The notes under the pieces were generated by a model, which searched no databases, had not been told where the DNA came from, and worked only from the letters and a program-made list of their open reading frames with translations. Position numbers and translations under genes: made by a program. Shown piece by piece: positions 7,648 through 16,062 of a stretch of 34,517 nt of DNA (position 1 is its first letter; each line of letters opens with the position of its first letter). The DNA is from Bacillota bacterium (GTDB taxonomy: Bacteria > Bacillota > Bacilli > Paenibacillales > Paenibacillaceae): NCBI GenBank assembly GCA_023391635.1, contig JAEWAQ010000084.1:1-34517 (forward strand), in the 5' to 3' direction.

Positions 7648-9282
7648 TCAACCGCGGCTGCCGACACGCCGCTGCTGCAGACGGAATACCGGCGCCAGCA
7701 GCTTGCGGACGGGCTTCGGATAGGATGCGGCCTCGTCCTTCGTGATGACCTTGAACAGCACGAGCAGCGCCGGATAGAGCGCGATGGCAGCCAGCCCCAT
7801 GACGGCCGAGGCGAGCAAGAAGCGAACCTTGTCCGGCAGCCCGCCGAACAAGCTGAGCGTACCCCATTCCAGCCCCCAAATAACGGCGGCGCAGATGACG
7901 ATCGTGCCGAGGAAGCCGATCCAGCGGTCACGAGCGATGATGCGGAATGAAGTCCGCTTCTTCAGACTGAGAATGTTGAACGACAGCGTCCAGATGAAGC
8001 AGATCGATGTCGCGACGATCAGGCCGTAGACGCCAAGCCAAGGCGCCAGCGCGAAGCTGAGCGCGATCTTGATCAGAATCCCGGTAAAGGCGTGAATCGT
8101 CGCTTTGCGCGGCTGGCCGATTCCGAGCAGAATGGAATTCGTAATCATCATGCCGATCTGGAAAATGGTTCCGAGCGTCAGCAGCGCGACGATCGGGCTG
8201 CCTTCGTCCGAGCTGAAGATCAGCCCGTTTACGCTATAGGCTCCGACCGCCAGCACGAGCACGATCGGCATGCCGCTGAACATCGCGATGCGAACGGCAA
8301 GAGATGCCTGGCTGCCGACCTTGTTGCCATCTCTCGTCGCATAGGCGGATGAGATGACGGGGATGATCGATTGGCCGAGCGCCACGGCCAGAATAACGGG
8401 AATGCCCGCGATCGACTGGGCGCGCTGCACGAGCACGCTGCCCCACATGTAGATCGTATCGGCTTCGAAGTGCCCGGTTAACAGCGGCTTGATCATGATC
8501 GAGTCCAGCGTATACATCAATTGCACGGTAACGGCGGTCAGCACGATCGGGATGGACAGGTAGAACATCTCCCGATAGATGGCGACAACGGGCAGACGCT
8601 GTGCGCGGGACGCGCGCGGCGCGGAGCGCGACTTGCGGTCGCTGGCCGCCAGCTTACGGCCGTAATATAGCATCACAAGGAACGCGCCGATGCTGCCGAA
8701 TACGCTGCCGAAGGAAGCGCCTGCCGCGATCTGCTCGTTGCTCCAGCCCCAGGCGGCGAAAGTGAAGGCGATCGTAATGGCGGCGGTAACGCGCAGAATC
8801 TGTTCGAAAATTTGCGAGATGCCGCCTGCCGACATGAAGCGCCGGCCTTGAAAATAGCCGCGCATCATGGCGATGACCGGAAACAGCAACAGCGAAGGCG
8901 CGATCGCCCGGATCGACGCCGCGGCGCCGGGCTCATGCATGATCGGTCCGGCGATGAGCGGGGCCAGCCCGAGCATCGTCAGCGTGATGAGGACGCCCGC
9001 GACGGCGCCGAACAGCAGAGCGGCGCGGTATATCTGCCGCGCTTCGGCATCTTTCCCAAGTGCGTACCGCTCGGACACCATCTTGCTGACCGCGCTCGGA
9101 ATGCCGGCGGTCGCCACGACCAGCAGGAACAAATAGACGTTGTTCGCTACGCCGTAATAAATGTTGCCCTGGTCATTCAGAACATGTTCGATCGGCACGC
9201 GTTGGAACAAGCCGAGCGCCCTGGCGACAAGCGCGGCCGCCGCCAGTACCAGCGTACCCTTCAGCAGCGAATCTTTCTTCAA
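7648..9282 (-). CDS. MurJ/SpoVB-family polysaccharide or lipid II flippase (YtgP-like)
   Basis: A 544-residue polytopic membrane protein of the MOP exporter superfamily with about 14 hydrophobic helices. The N-terminus KGTLVLAAAALVARALGLFQRVP and the segments GIPSAVSKMVSERYALGK and MMRGYFQGRRFM are typical of the SpoVB/YtgP group. B. subtilis YtgP has been assigned as a MurJ-type lipid II flippase and has the same length. The start codon is TTG at 9282 (caa on the plus strand), with GGGG 10 nt upstream; no closer ATG fits. It lies 22 bases after the DUF456 gene at the end of a probable six-gene operon that also encodes PBP2. That would put substrate delivery (flipping) and crosslinking under one transcript. 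The alternative is a sporulation-specific SpoVB-like role. Confidence 0.87.
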   Translation of the reverse strand: MKKDSLLKGTLVLAAAALVARALGLFQRVPIEHVLNDQGNIYYGVANNVYLFLLVVATAGIPSAVSKMVSERYALGKDAEARQIYRAALLFGAVAGVLITLTMLGLAPLIAGPIMHEPGAAASIRAIAPSLLLFPVIAMMRGYFQGRRFMSAGGISQIFEQILRVTAAITIAFTFAAWGWSNEQIAAGASFGSVFGSIGAFLVMLYYGRKLAASDRKSRSAPRASRAQRLPVVAIYREMFYLSIPIVLTAVTVQLMYTLDSIMIKPLLTGHFEADTIYMWGSVLVQRAQSIAGIPVILAVALGQSIIPVISSAYATRDGNKVGSQASLAVRIAMFSGMPIVLVLAVGAYSVNGLIFSSDEGSPIVALLTLGTIFQIGMMITNSILLGIGQPRKATIHAFTGILIKIALSFALAPWLGVYGLIVATSICFIWTLSFNILSLKKRTSFRIIARDRWIGFLGTIVICAAVIWGLEWGTLSLFGGLPDKVRFLLASAVMGLAAIALYPALLVLFKVITKDEAASYPKPVRKLLAPVFRLQQRRVGSRG

Positions 9283-9304
9283 TGTGATGAACCCCGATTT
9301 CCGG

Positions 9305-9811
9305 CTACAGGAGCCAAATCACGAACAAAACAATCATGACGAGCTGCAGGACGATTTTGACGACCGTGCTGCTGAACAGCCCGACCAGCGATCCCCAGCC
9401 GACTTTGAGCGCCCGCACGAAGAAATCGCGGTTTATCGGCTTGGCCCGCGCGGCCCCGTCCAACAATTCGCCGATGACGGCGCCGGCGAGCGGACCGAGG
9501 ATCAGGCCGAATGCCGGGATCACGAACGGCCCGATCAGAATGCCGATCGTGCTGCCGTACACCGAAGCTTTGGAGCCCCCGTATTTCTTGACGCCCCACG
9601 CGCTGACGACGTAATCCGCCACGAACAGCACCACGACGATCAGCGTCTCGAACGTCCAGAACCAGAACCCGAACGGCTCGAAGCTGAAGAAGAAGCCGTA
9701 GACGAAAAACGCCGCATAGATCGCGAGCGCGCCGGGAAGCACCGGAAATACCGCGCCCGCCATGCCCAGCGCGAACAGCGCCGCGATGAGCAACCAGCCG
9801 ATTATATCCAT
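9305..9811 (-). CDS. DUF456 family membrane protein (YqgC-like)
   Basis: A 168-residue membrane protein with about five hydrophobic segments. The glycine-zipper-like stretch GLILGPLAGAVIGELL matches the DUF456 family. Its N-terminus GWLLIAALFALGMAGAVFPVLPG is also characteristic. The biochemical function of the family is unknown. It starts 7 bases after the HAD phosphatase stop, with its weak ribosome site (AAGG) inside the end of that gene, which suggests translational coupling. It is followed after 22 bases by the flippase gene, so it is an internal member of the envelope operon. Confidence 0.88.
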   Translation of the reverse strand: MDIIGWLLIAALFALGMAGAVFPVLPGALAIYAAFFVYGFFFSFEPFGFWFWTFETLIVVVLFVADYVVSAWGVKKYGGSKASVYGSTIGILIGPFVIPAFGLILGPLAGAVIGELLDGAARAKPINRDFFVRALKVGWGSLVGLFSSTVVKIVLQLVMIVLFVIWLL

Positions 9812-9818
9812 CAGGGTA

Positions 9819-10562
9819 TCACGCCTTCAGCACGTATTCCTGGATCGCATATGCAACGCCGTCTTCCCAGTGGCTTGTCGTGACACAATCGGCGGCCATT
9901 TTCACTTCTTCCTGCGCGTTGCCCATCGCGACGCCCAGACCGCAGGAGCGTATTGCCGCGATGTCGTTCAGGCTGTCGCCGATCGACACGGCGCTCGCCA
10001 TATCGCAGCCGATCATGCGACATACTTCTTCGATCGCCGAAGCCTTGGAGATGCCTGCAGGGTTGATCTCAATATTGAAAGGTGAAGAATTGCTGAGCTC
10101 CAGCCCTTCCCACGAACTGATTTCATCCAAGATGTCCTGCAGTACGTCCCTCTCCTCGGTATAGTAACCGAACTTGAGCCAGCGCTTTGAGGCTGCATCC
10201 TGTGCCCATTGCTCCTTGTTGAACAGTCCATCGGTCGTGTAGCCCCAATACCAGACGTCCGGATTGCGCAGCGCCAACCGGTGAAGCCGCGCAACCATAT
10301 CCGAATCCATCAGACTGCGGCGATGAAGCCGATGGGGCTCGTGCCAGATTTCCCCTCCGTTGACGGTAATCATCGGCGTCTTTAGCCCCAATTGCTCCGC
10401 GAACGTCAAGGCGCTGTCGAACCCTCTCCCCGTCGACAGGACGACCGTGATGCCCGCTTCCTGCGCGCGCAGCACCCATTCTTTGTTGCCGGGAGTAATC
10501 TCGCTGTTCTCGTTAAGCAATGTTCCGTCCAGATCGAGCGCCAGTAAGCGATATTTGGTCAT
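9819..10562 (-). CDS. Cof-type HAD-superfamily phosphatase
   Basis: A 247-residue soluble hydrolase. Motif I is ALDLDGTLL (nucleophile Asp and the +2 Asp), motif II is STGRG, motif III includes the Lys in GISKASAI, and motif IV is GDSLNDIAAI. The size and the inserted cap between motifs II and III fit the C2B Cof subfamily, which dephosphorylates small sugar phosphates, phosphorylated cofactors or nucleotides; the substrate cannot be read from sequence. The ribosome site GGAAGGAG overlaps the end of the upstream PBP2 gene, so the gene is coupled to it. Placement between PBP2 and DUF456 is suggestive of envelope precursor metabolism but this is only inference. Confidence 0.92.
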   Translation of the reverse strand: MTKYRLLALDLDGTLLNENSEITPGNKEWVLRAQEAGITVVLSTGRGFDSALTFAEQLGLKTPMITVNGGEIWHEPHRLHRRSLMDSDMVARLHRLALRNPDVWYWGYTTDGLFNKEQWAQDAASKRWLKFGYYTEERDVLQDILDEISSWEGLELSNSSPFNIEINPAGISKASAIEEVCRMIGCDMASAVSIGDSLNDIAAIRSCGLGVAMGNAQEEVKMAADCVTTSHWEDGVAYAIQEYVLKA

Positions 10563-10582
10563 GTTGTGAATGCTTCTCCTTC

Positions 10583-12676
10583 CTATTCGACGACCGTTCC
10601 TGCTCTAACAACTGTTCCTGCGCCTGTTTCCGCACCTGCATCTGCGCTCGTTTCCGCATCTGCAGGCGGGGCGGCGGGCTTGCGCGGCGTACCGGTCAGC
10701 CCGATCGCCTCATCATAAGCATCGAAGATTTTGCGGGCGATCGGCGCGGCGGCCCATCCGCCGAAGCCGCCTTGCGGCACGACGACGGCAACCGCAAGCG
10801 TCGGATTTTCGGCAGGCGCGTATGCGATAAATACGCCGTTATCGATCAATTGCCCCGCTACTCCCTGTTGCGATGTACCGGTCTTCCGCAGAAAGTCGTA
10901 CGGGAAATCCTCGAAGCCTTGCACCTGCACTTGCGCCATGCCTTTCTCGATCGTCTTCCAGTAGCTGTCCGGGAAATCGATCGTGTTCAGCACTTCAGGC
11001 TGGTAAGGCTGCACGACATTGCCGGCCGCATCCTTGATCTGGTCTACGAACTGCGGTTTCATGCGCTTCCCGTGGCTTGCCAGCGTGACGGCGTACTGCG
11101 CCAGCTGCAATGCCGTATACCTGCCCTGCTGGCCGAAAGAGGCGTAGATCAGCGCCGATTGCGCACTGCCCTTCTTCACTTCCTTCAAATAGTTGGCATC
11201 GCCCTTGGACTCGCCCGGCAATCCGCTTCCGGTCGTCACGCCAAGGCCGAATTGCTTCATGTAGCTGTCCCAAATTTCCACGCCCGCATCGCCGTCACGC
11301 ATGTAGAGCGCATTGCCGATCATCGCCGACATGTAGGCATTCGAAGACTTCGCGATCGCCGTCGACGGCGTCAGTGAGCCGTTAACCGCGTTGTACGAGT
11401 TGCGAACCTTCGTCTCGTGCCCCTTGGAGCCGAAAGCGAAGTATCCTGGGTCCGTCCACCTGGTATTCGGCGTAATCAGCTTCTCCGCCAGCCCGACCAG
11501 AATCGTCAGCGGCTTCTGCGTCGAACCGAGGAACACAAGCGAGGACGGGTGCTTCGCACGCTCCTTGCTATCCTCGTAGGGCGCTTGCACCTCGCGGATG
11601 GCGCCATTGCTGGTGAAGTATTGGACCTCGTCATAGTCCTTAGGACTGATGCCGCCCTGCCACAGATTCGAATCGTAATCCGGCATGCTGGCCATCGCCA
11701 CGACTTTGCCGGTCTTCACTTCCATTGCCACAGCAAAGCCTGTCGTCGCCTGGTTGCCGTCGTGAAACAGCGACTTCTCCGGCGCTTCCTTCATAAATTG
11801 AAGATGATTCATGATCGCCTGCTGCGTCTTGAGCTGCACGTCCTTGTTGATCGTCAGGAACAGGTTGTCTCCCTTGATCGGCTTGGTCAGCTGCATCGGC
11901 CCGACGATCCGGCTCTCGTTGTTGACCGGATACGTCTTGAGCCCGTTGCGTCCGCGCAGTTCTTCCTGGTACATCAATTCCAGTCCGTCGAAGCCGACTT
12001 CCTCGGAGTCGAGGTATTTGAGCGTCGGGTCTGTCTCTTCCGACTTGATGTTCTTGTACTTCTCGAGCGAAACCGCCCCCTGCAGCTTCTTCATGTAGCC
12101 GACCAACTGAACGGCGACTTTGTCTTCGCTGTATTGGCGGATGCTTTCCTCGATGACGTCGATCCCTTTGAAGTCCGCGCGATTCTCGGAGAAGTGAGCG
12201 ATCTCCTCCTTCGTCAAGCCCGATTTAATCCTGCGGGGCTGATAAGGGTAGTGCACGGTGCCGCCGAAATCCATATAATCGAACACTTTATCCGCGGTCA
12301 GCGGGTCCTTCGTCTTGTCGCCGTATTGGTTGAACACGTCAACCAGCGCGGCCGCGAGTTGTCTGCCCGCCTCTTCCTTCGTCCCCGGCTCCAGCGTGAA
12401 GTACAACGACTGCGTCGAAGTCGAATACGCGATCGGACGGCCCTCGGAATCGTAAATATTGCCGCGGATCGGCGGGATCGGCACGTTGCGGGTCCCCATC
12501 TTGTGCTCTTCTTCCCGCAGCGTCGGACCTTCGACGAATTGCAGGATCGCCAGTCGGACGATCAGGACGGAGAACACGAAGAAGGTCGCGAAGAAGAACA
12601 CGTTCAAACGAAAACTGAAATGTCGGCGATTGCGCAGTTCTTTGCGCTGCGCCTCCTCCGTCTTGGTCGATTCCAC
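10583..12676 (-). CDS. Class B penicillin-binding protein 2 (transpeptidase)
   Basis: A 697-residue peptidoglycan transpeptidase that crosslinks stem peptides outside the membrane. A single N-terminal anchor spans about residues 24-46, then comes the PBP dimerisation domain (PPIRGNIYDSEGRPIAYS). The transpeptidase motifs are S385-T-Q-K388, S444-S-N446 and K598-T-G600, so the active site is complete. The usual STFK/STMK of elongasome PBP2 is STQK here. The last 30 residues are a low-complexity Ala/Thr/Glu/Gly tail with a repeated AGTVV. The start is GTG with GGAGG 8 nt upstream. It follows the CvpA-transglutaminase gene by 32 bases. It is comparable in size to B. subtilis PBP2A (PbpA), but which paralog it equals (PbpA, PbpH or a sporulation enzyme) is not decided. 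Confidence 0.95.
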   Translation of the reverse strand: MESTKTEEAQRKELRNRRHFSFRLNVFFFATFFVFSVLIVRLAILQFVEGPTLREEEHKMGTRNVPIPPIRGNIYDSEGRPIAYSTSTQSLYFTLEPGTKEEAGRQLAAALVDVFNQYGDKTKDPLTADKVFDYMDFGGTVHYPYQPRRIKSGLTKEEIAHFSENRADFKGIDVIEESIRQYSEDKVAVQLVGYMKKLQGAVSLEKYKNIKSEETDPTLKYLDSEEVGFDGLELMYQEELRGRNGLKTYPVNNESRIVGPMQLTKPIKGDNLFLTINKDVQLKTQQAIMNHLQFMKEAPEKSLFHDGNQATTGFAVAMEVKTGKVVAMASMPDYDSNLWQGGISPKDYDEVQYFTSNGAIREVQAPYEDSKERAKHPSSLVFLGSTQKPLTILVGLAEKLITPNTRWTDPGYFAFGSKGHETKVRNSYNAVNGSLTPSTAIAKSSNAYMSAMIGNALYMRDGDAGVEIWDSYMKQFGLGVTTGSGLPGESKGDANYLKEVKKGSAQSALIYASFGQQGRYTALQLAQYAVTLASHGKRMKPQFVDQIKDAAGNVVQPYQPEVLNTIDFPDSYWKTIEKGMAQVQVQGFEDFPYDFLRKTGTSQQGVAGQLIDNGVFIAYAPAENPTLAVAVVVPQGGFGGWAAAPIARKIFDAYDEAIGLTGTPRKPAAPPADAETSADAGAETGAGTVVRAGTVVE

Positions 12677-12708
12677 CCGGCTAACCTCCCTGTTTTAACG
12701 GGGCCCCA

Positions 12709-13830
12709 TTACCCCTGTCGTATATGCGTGTCGGCGAACTGCGACGGATCGAACCAGTTCCCTGTGTTGGCCCAGGTCGCATCCAGCGGCGCCCACCGAT
12801 CCTGTTCGGACAAGTACACTTCATTCCAGGCGTGGGCGCCGTAGCCGCCTCTTCCGTCGTAGCCCGCCCCGGTAACGACACGCGCATCCAAATCCACGGC
12901 TCTGGCCATGGCGGCGTACAACCTGGCATAGTCGATGCATACGCCGCGACGCGTCCGGAATGTCGCATCGGGATCCTGCTCGTGCCAGTCGCCCCGCTCT
13001 TCGTAATCGCGGACCTTATCGTCGTCGTAGGCAATTCGCGTGCCTACCCATTCATACAGCGCGCGGGCTTTCGCTTCATCGCTGTCCAAGTCCTCCGTGA
13101 CGGCCATCGCCGCGTTCACGATATCGTCCGGTATTTGCGCATCGATGACGTCGTATCGCCGCAGCCACAGCTGTTCCAACTCGTCCGACATCGCATCGGC
13201 GAACACGGGCAAACGGCCTTCGAGCAGGGGACCGGCGGCAGGTCGGATGACTTGTGCCGCCACTTCCCGATACAAGCCGGACTGCCCGATGTAAGCGGCG
13301 ATTTGCCCTTGTGGAAACAAGGCGCAATAGCCGAACAGCACAGCCGTGAGCAGCAGCGCGCGCACGGCGCCCAGCGCCGCGCCGATCGCGCCGCCCGCGG
13401 CACGGCCGACCGCTCCGCCGGAACCGGCGATGGCCAGCGGTGCGGACAGCACGGCAGCCAGCAAGCTGGCGAGCCAACCGGTCAGCGCGCGAATGAGAAT
13501 GTAGCCGGCCAGAATCAACACCGCGAACCGCAGCAGCGGCAAATCCCGAATGCCGGATACGACCGTGTAGCCGAGTTGTTTGAAGAAAGCGGCGTCTGGC
13601 GCCGGACGCGACATCGCGTGTTCGCCGAGCCAGTCATGCAGCTCCGGCGACAACCTGGCTGCGACGATGGCCGCGAGCACAACAGATCCGACCGTCGCGG
13701 CGGCGTGGATGACAAAGGAAAACAGTTGTCTGGCCGATCCCGACGCGCCTTTGCGAATGCCTTGCAGCAAAGATACGGCCACGATTGCCAGCAGCGCAAT
13801 CGTCACTCCGTTCGTATCCGCGAAGCTCAT
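12709..13830 (-). CDS. Membrane protein: CvpA-like N-terminus fused to transglutaminase-like domain
   Basis: A 373-residue protein in two parts. Residues 1-170 contain four hydrophobic segments with the KGASGSARQLFSF region and an Ala/Gly-rich linker resembling CvpA-type membrane proteins. Residues 245-373 are a transglutaminase-like domain with the complete triad: C298 in RRGVCIDYARL, H333 in YGAHAWNEVYL, D350 in WAPLDATW. Such domains act as cysteine peptidases, amidases or crosslinkers. Its start overlaps the stop of the upstream 149-aa gene by four bases, and it is followed by PBP2. An activity on the cell wall or on an envelope protein is therefore plausible but not shown. The side of the membrane on which the catalytic domain sits was not resolved. 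Confidence 0.85.
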   Translation of the reverse strand: MSFADTNGVTIALLAIVAVSLLQGIRKGASGSARQLFSFVIHAAATVGSVVLAAIVAARLSPELHDWLGEHAMSRPAPDAAFFKQLGYTVVSGIRDLPLLRFAVLILAGYILIRALTGWLASLLAAVLSAPLAIAGSGGAVGRAAGGAIGAALGAVRALLLTAVLFGYCALFPQGQIAAYIGQSGLYREVAAQVIRPAAGPLLEGRLPVFADAMSDELEQLWLRRYDVIDAQIPDDIVNAAMAVTEDLDSDEAKARALYEWVGTRIAYDDDKVRDYEERGDWHEQDPDATFRTRRGVCIDYARLYAAMARAVDLDARVVTGAGYDGRGGYGAHAWNEVYLSEQDRWAPLDATWANTGNWFDPSQFADTHIRQG

Positions 13831-14276
13831 TCTCTTGATGCTGTCCGCGCTTTATTGACAAAATCGCGCACTTCTCCATCCAGCTTCCAAGTCCCCAGCG
13901 GCACGCCGCCCAGCTTTACCTTGACTTCATCGGAATTGGGAAAGCCGGACAGCTCCAGCGACGGCGTCTTGATCGTGTAGGACCCGTCCTCGTTGATGGC
14001 GTATTCCGCTTTCTCCGCTTCTCCGGCCATCGCTTTGATGACCTCGTCCTTGGCAACGGCGGAAGCCTGGCTGGCGGCAGTGGTCAGATCGTCGAGACTG
14101 TACCCGCTGTAGAACACCACGCCGACGACGATCGCCGCGACGAGCAGCCATTTCAGCACCGTCTTCACGAGCTTGACCACCAGCAAAATAATGACAAGGG
14201 CGGCCACGATGATGAACCAATGCTCCTGAAGAAATTGCGTCCAAGCGTCCGCAGTCCACGTTTCGGGTTTCCACAT
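13827..14276 (-). CDS. Uncharacterised two-TM membrane protein, first gene of the envelope operon
   Basis: A 149-residue protein with two adjacent hydrophobic helices (about residues 20-57: IIVAALVIILLVVKLV and LLVAAIVVGVVFYSGY) followed by a charged soluble domain of about 90 residues. I do not recognise the family. The start at 14276 (MWKPETW) is preferred to the ATG at 14297, because the GAGGAGAG ribosome site would lie inside the coding region of the longer form. It overlaps the next gene by ATGA, indicating translational coupling with the CvpA-transglutaminase protein. A strong promoter lies about 40 bases upstream. Confidence 0.75.
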   Translation of the reverse strand: MWKPETWTADAWTQFLQEHWFIIVAALVIILLVVKLVKTVLKWLLVAAIVVGVVFYSGYSLDDLTTAASQASAVAKDEVIKAMAGEAEKAEYAINEDGSYTIKTPSLELSGFPNSDEVKVKLGGVPLGTWKLDGEVRDFVNKARTASRE

Positions 14277-14313
14277 AAGCCGATCGACTCTCCTCATCCA
14301 TACTATCTTGACT

Positions 14314-14343
14314 ATTATACCTTAACGGCTCGTACCCCGTAAA
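14314..14343 (-). promoter_or_regulatory. Promoter of the PBP2/flippase operon
   Basis: On the minus strand TTTACG (-35), 18 bases, then consensus TATAAT (-10). It sits about 38 bases upstream of the first operon gene in the divergent gap to the MFS gene. The -35 matches 4 of 6. Confidence 0.5.
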
Positions 14344-14421
14344 CGAGGGCATAACCGAAGGGCTCCATGCGTACAAGTAGGATATGCCGCCGATTGCTGC
14401 ATCAGGGAGGTCGATTGCGTC

Positions 14422-15633
14422 TTGAAAACCGCTGTCTGGCTCTATTTGTTCCTGTTCGTCGCCTTCTTCGATCTCCACGCCCAATACCCGATGCTGACGC
14501 CGTTCGCGGTATCGCTCGGCGCCGCGCCTTCGTTCATCGGGCTCGTCATGGGCATGTATTCGCTCACGCATCTGCCGGGCAACCTGCTTGCCGGACAAGG
14601 CGTCGATCGCTTCGGCAGCCGCTACTTCATCTCGGCAAGTCTGATCGGGGCCGGCATCCTGCTGCTGCTGCAGGCTCGGGTCGACAATCCGTGGGACCTG
14701 CTGTATATTCGTTCAATCAGCGGATTCGTGCTCGCGTTCTTGTCGCCGGCTTGCATGTCGATGCTGGCGCGGCTCGCGCGGGACCACATCCACCAAGGCA
14801 AGCTGATGGCGGGGCACGGGCTCGTGCATACGATCGCATCGGTCGTATCGCCCGCTGCCGGAGCTTGGCTCGCCGCATCGATCGGCTTCGCCGCCTCGTT
14901 CACGGTGCTGGGATGGGCGCTCCTCGCCACGGGGATCGTCTCGATCGCCTTTATCCGCGAGCCGACCAAGCTGCCCATGAACAGCGAGGGCGGGGCATAC
15001 GAGGGCCAGCCACAAGCGCCAGGCGCCGTTCCATCCGCCGCCGATCCAACCGGAACGCTCCAGGCGGTGCCGAGCGGCAAATTTCCTTGGCTCGTGTTCA
15101 TTTTGCCGGTCTCGCTGTCGTGCGCGCAAGCGATTCTGTCATTCGAGCTGCCCATTAGCGCCCGTACAAGCGCAGAAGTAATGACGGCAGGCCTGTTGTT
15201 CTCCGTCGTCAGCCTGGGCGCGCTCGTCACGCTGTCCCTGCTCTTCCTGAACCGGTATTTGCCCTATACGCGCACGATCGCGGGCTTGGCCATCCTGGCC
15301 GGCTGCTATTACGCGCTCGCATCCGGCTGGCCGATCCCGATCGTCGCCGTCCTCTTCGCCATCGGCATGTCCAAGGGCGTCCTGTTCCCGGCGATGAGCT
15401 CGTTCCTGCTGCAGCTCAGCGGAAGCGGCAAATATGGACGGACGTTCTCGTATTTATCGATCGCGCTGTCGGTCGGTTCGTTCCTCGGACCGGTAGCGGC
15501 AGGCGCGCTCCGCGACCGCATCTCGCCTTATTTTCTGTGCTTCGTCGCACTCATGATCGCACTGCTGCTGCTCTATCCGCGCAAGACCTATCAGGAAGGT
15601 TGGGATAGCAGCCCCGTTGCCCCGCCCGCTTAA
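14422..15633 (+). CDS. Major facilitator superfamily transporter
   Basis: A 403-residue membrane protein with about 12 hydrophobic helices in two halves separated by a hydrophilic loop (about residues 185-220). The MFS motif A region between helices 2 and 3 reads GQGVDRFGSRYF, a good match to G-x-x-x-D-R-x-G-R/S. The substrate is unknown; drug, sugar or metabolite efflux cannot be separated. The start is TTG at 14422 with GGGAGG 11 nt upstream, and the protein begins KTAVWLYLFLFVAFF right at helix 1. It is divergent from the envelope operon and followed after 57 bases by the Toprim gene, which seems to have its own promoter. Confidence 0.9.
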   Translation: MKTAVWLYLFLFVAFFDLHAQYPMLTPFAVSLGAAPSFIGLVMGMYSLTHLPGNLLAGQGVDRFGSRYFISASLIGAGILLLLQARVDNPWDLLYIRSISGFVLAFLSPACMSMLARLARDHIHQGKLMAGHGLVHTIASVVSPAAGAWLAASIGFAASFTVLGWALLATGIVSIAFIREPTKLPMNSEGGAYEGQPQAPGAVPSAADPTGTLQAVPSGKFPWLVFILPVSLSCAQAILSFELPISARTSAEVMTAGLLFSVVSLGALVTLSLLFLNRYLPYTRTIAGLAILAGCYYALASGWPIPIVAVLFAIGMSKGVLFPAMSSFLLQLSGSGKYGRTFSYLSIALSVGSFLGPVAAGALRDRISPYFLCFVALMIALLLLYPRKTYQEGWDSSPVAPPA

Positions 15634-15675
15634 TCCTGCAACAACCCGCATGAGCAGCAATGGCAGCGCGCACTA

Positions 15676-15684
15676 TGATATAAT
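15676..15684 (+). promoter_or_regulatory. Extended -10 promoter placed for a leaderless Toprim mRNA
   Basis: TGATATAAT gives a TG-n-TATAAT extended -10. The A of the ATG at 15691 is 7 bases past the last T, where transcription normally begins. No -35 match and no ribosome site are visible. Confidence 0.5.
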
Positions 15685-15690
15685 GCGCCT

Positions 15691-16062
15691 ATGGATACGA
15701 TCGTCATCGTGGAGGGCAAGAACGACAAAGCACGTCTTGCCCGCGTATTGTCGCCGCTCATTCCGATTCATTGCACGTACGGCACGCTGAACGCCGCGCG
15801 CATCGAAGCGCTGCGCAAGCTCGCCGGGGACAAGCACGTCTATTTGTTTCTGGACAACGACGCCTCCGGAAAGCGGATCCGCGGCATGCTAGCGGACGTG
15901 TTCCCGGAGGCGGAGCATATTTATACCCGAAGGGGCTATAAGGGCGTGGAAGGCACGCCGGAAGACTACCTGATCCAGCAACTGGAGAAGGCCGGATTGG
16001 AGAACGATATCGGATATCCGGAGCCGCAATCGTTCCCGCCGGATCCTACAACAGGTCTTTGA
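15691..16062 (+). CDS. Small Toprim-domain protein
   Basis: A 123-residue protein that is essentially only a Toprim domain. The catalytic Glu is in IVEGKND at residues 6-12, and the acidic pair is in LFLDNDASGKRIR near residue 55. Toprim domains bind Mg2+ and cleave or join phosphodiester bonds (RNase M5, primases, topoisomerases, OLD nucleases). The sequence resembles the Toprim part of RNase M5 but lacks its C-terminal domain, so it is closer to the short B. subtilis YusF type; its substrate is unknown. There is no ribosome site before the ATG. The 3' end overlaps the convergent SCO gene by 17 bases. Confidence 0.85.
   Translation: MDTIVIVEGKNDKARLARVLSPLIPIHCTYGTLNAARIEALRKLAGDKHVYLFLDNDASGKRIRGMLADVFPEAEHIYTRRGYKGVEGTPEDYLIQQLEKAGLENDIGYPEPQSFPPDPTTGL

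Noticed and set aside
11417..12844. Plus-strand open frame of 475 codons antisense to PBP2
   Set aside because: The opposite strand encodes all three transpeptidase motifs. This frame is Arg/Leu/His-rich shadow sequence with no recognisable domain.
12724..13980. Plus-strand open frame of 418 codons antisense to the transglutaminase gene
   Set aside because: Shadow frame. The minus strand has the catalytic triad and an ATGA-coupled start.
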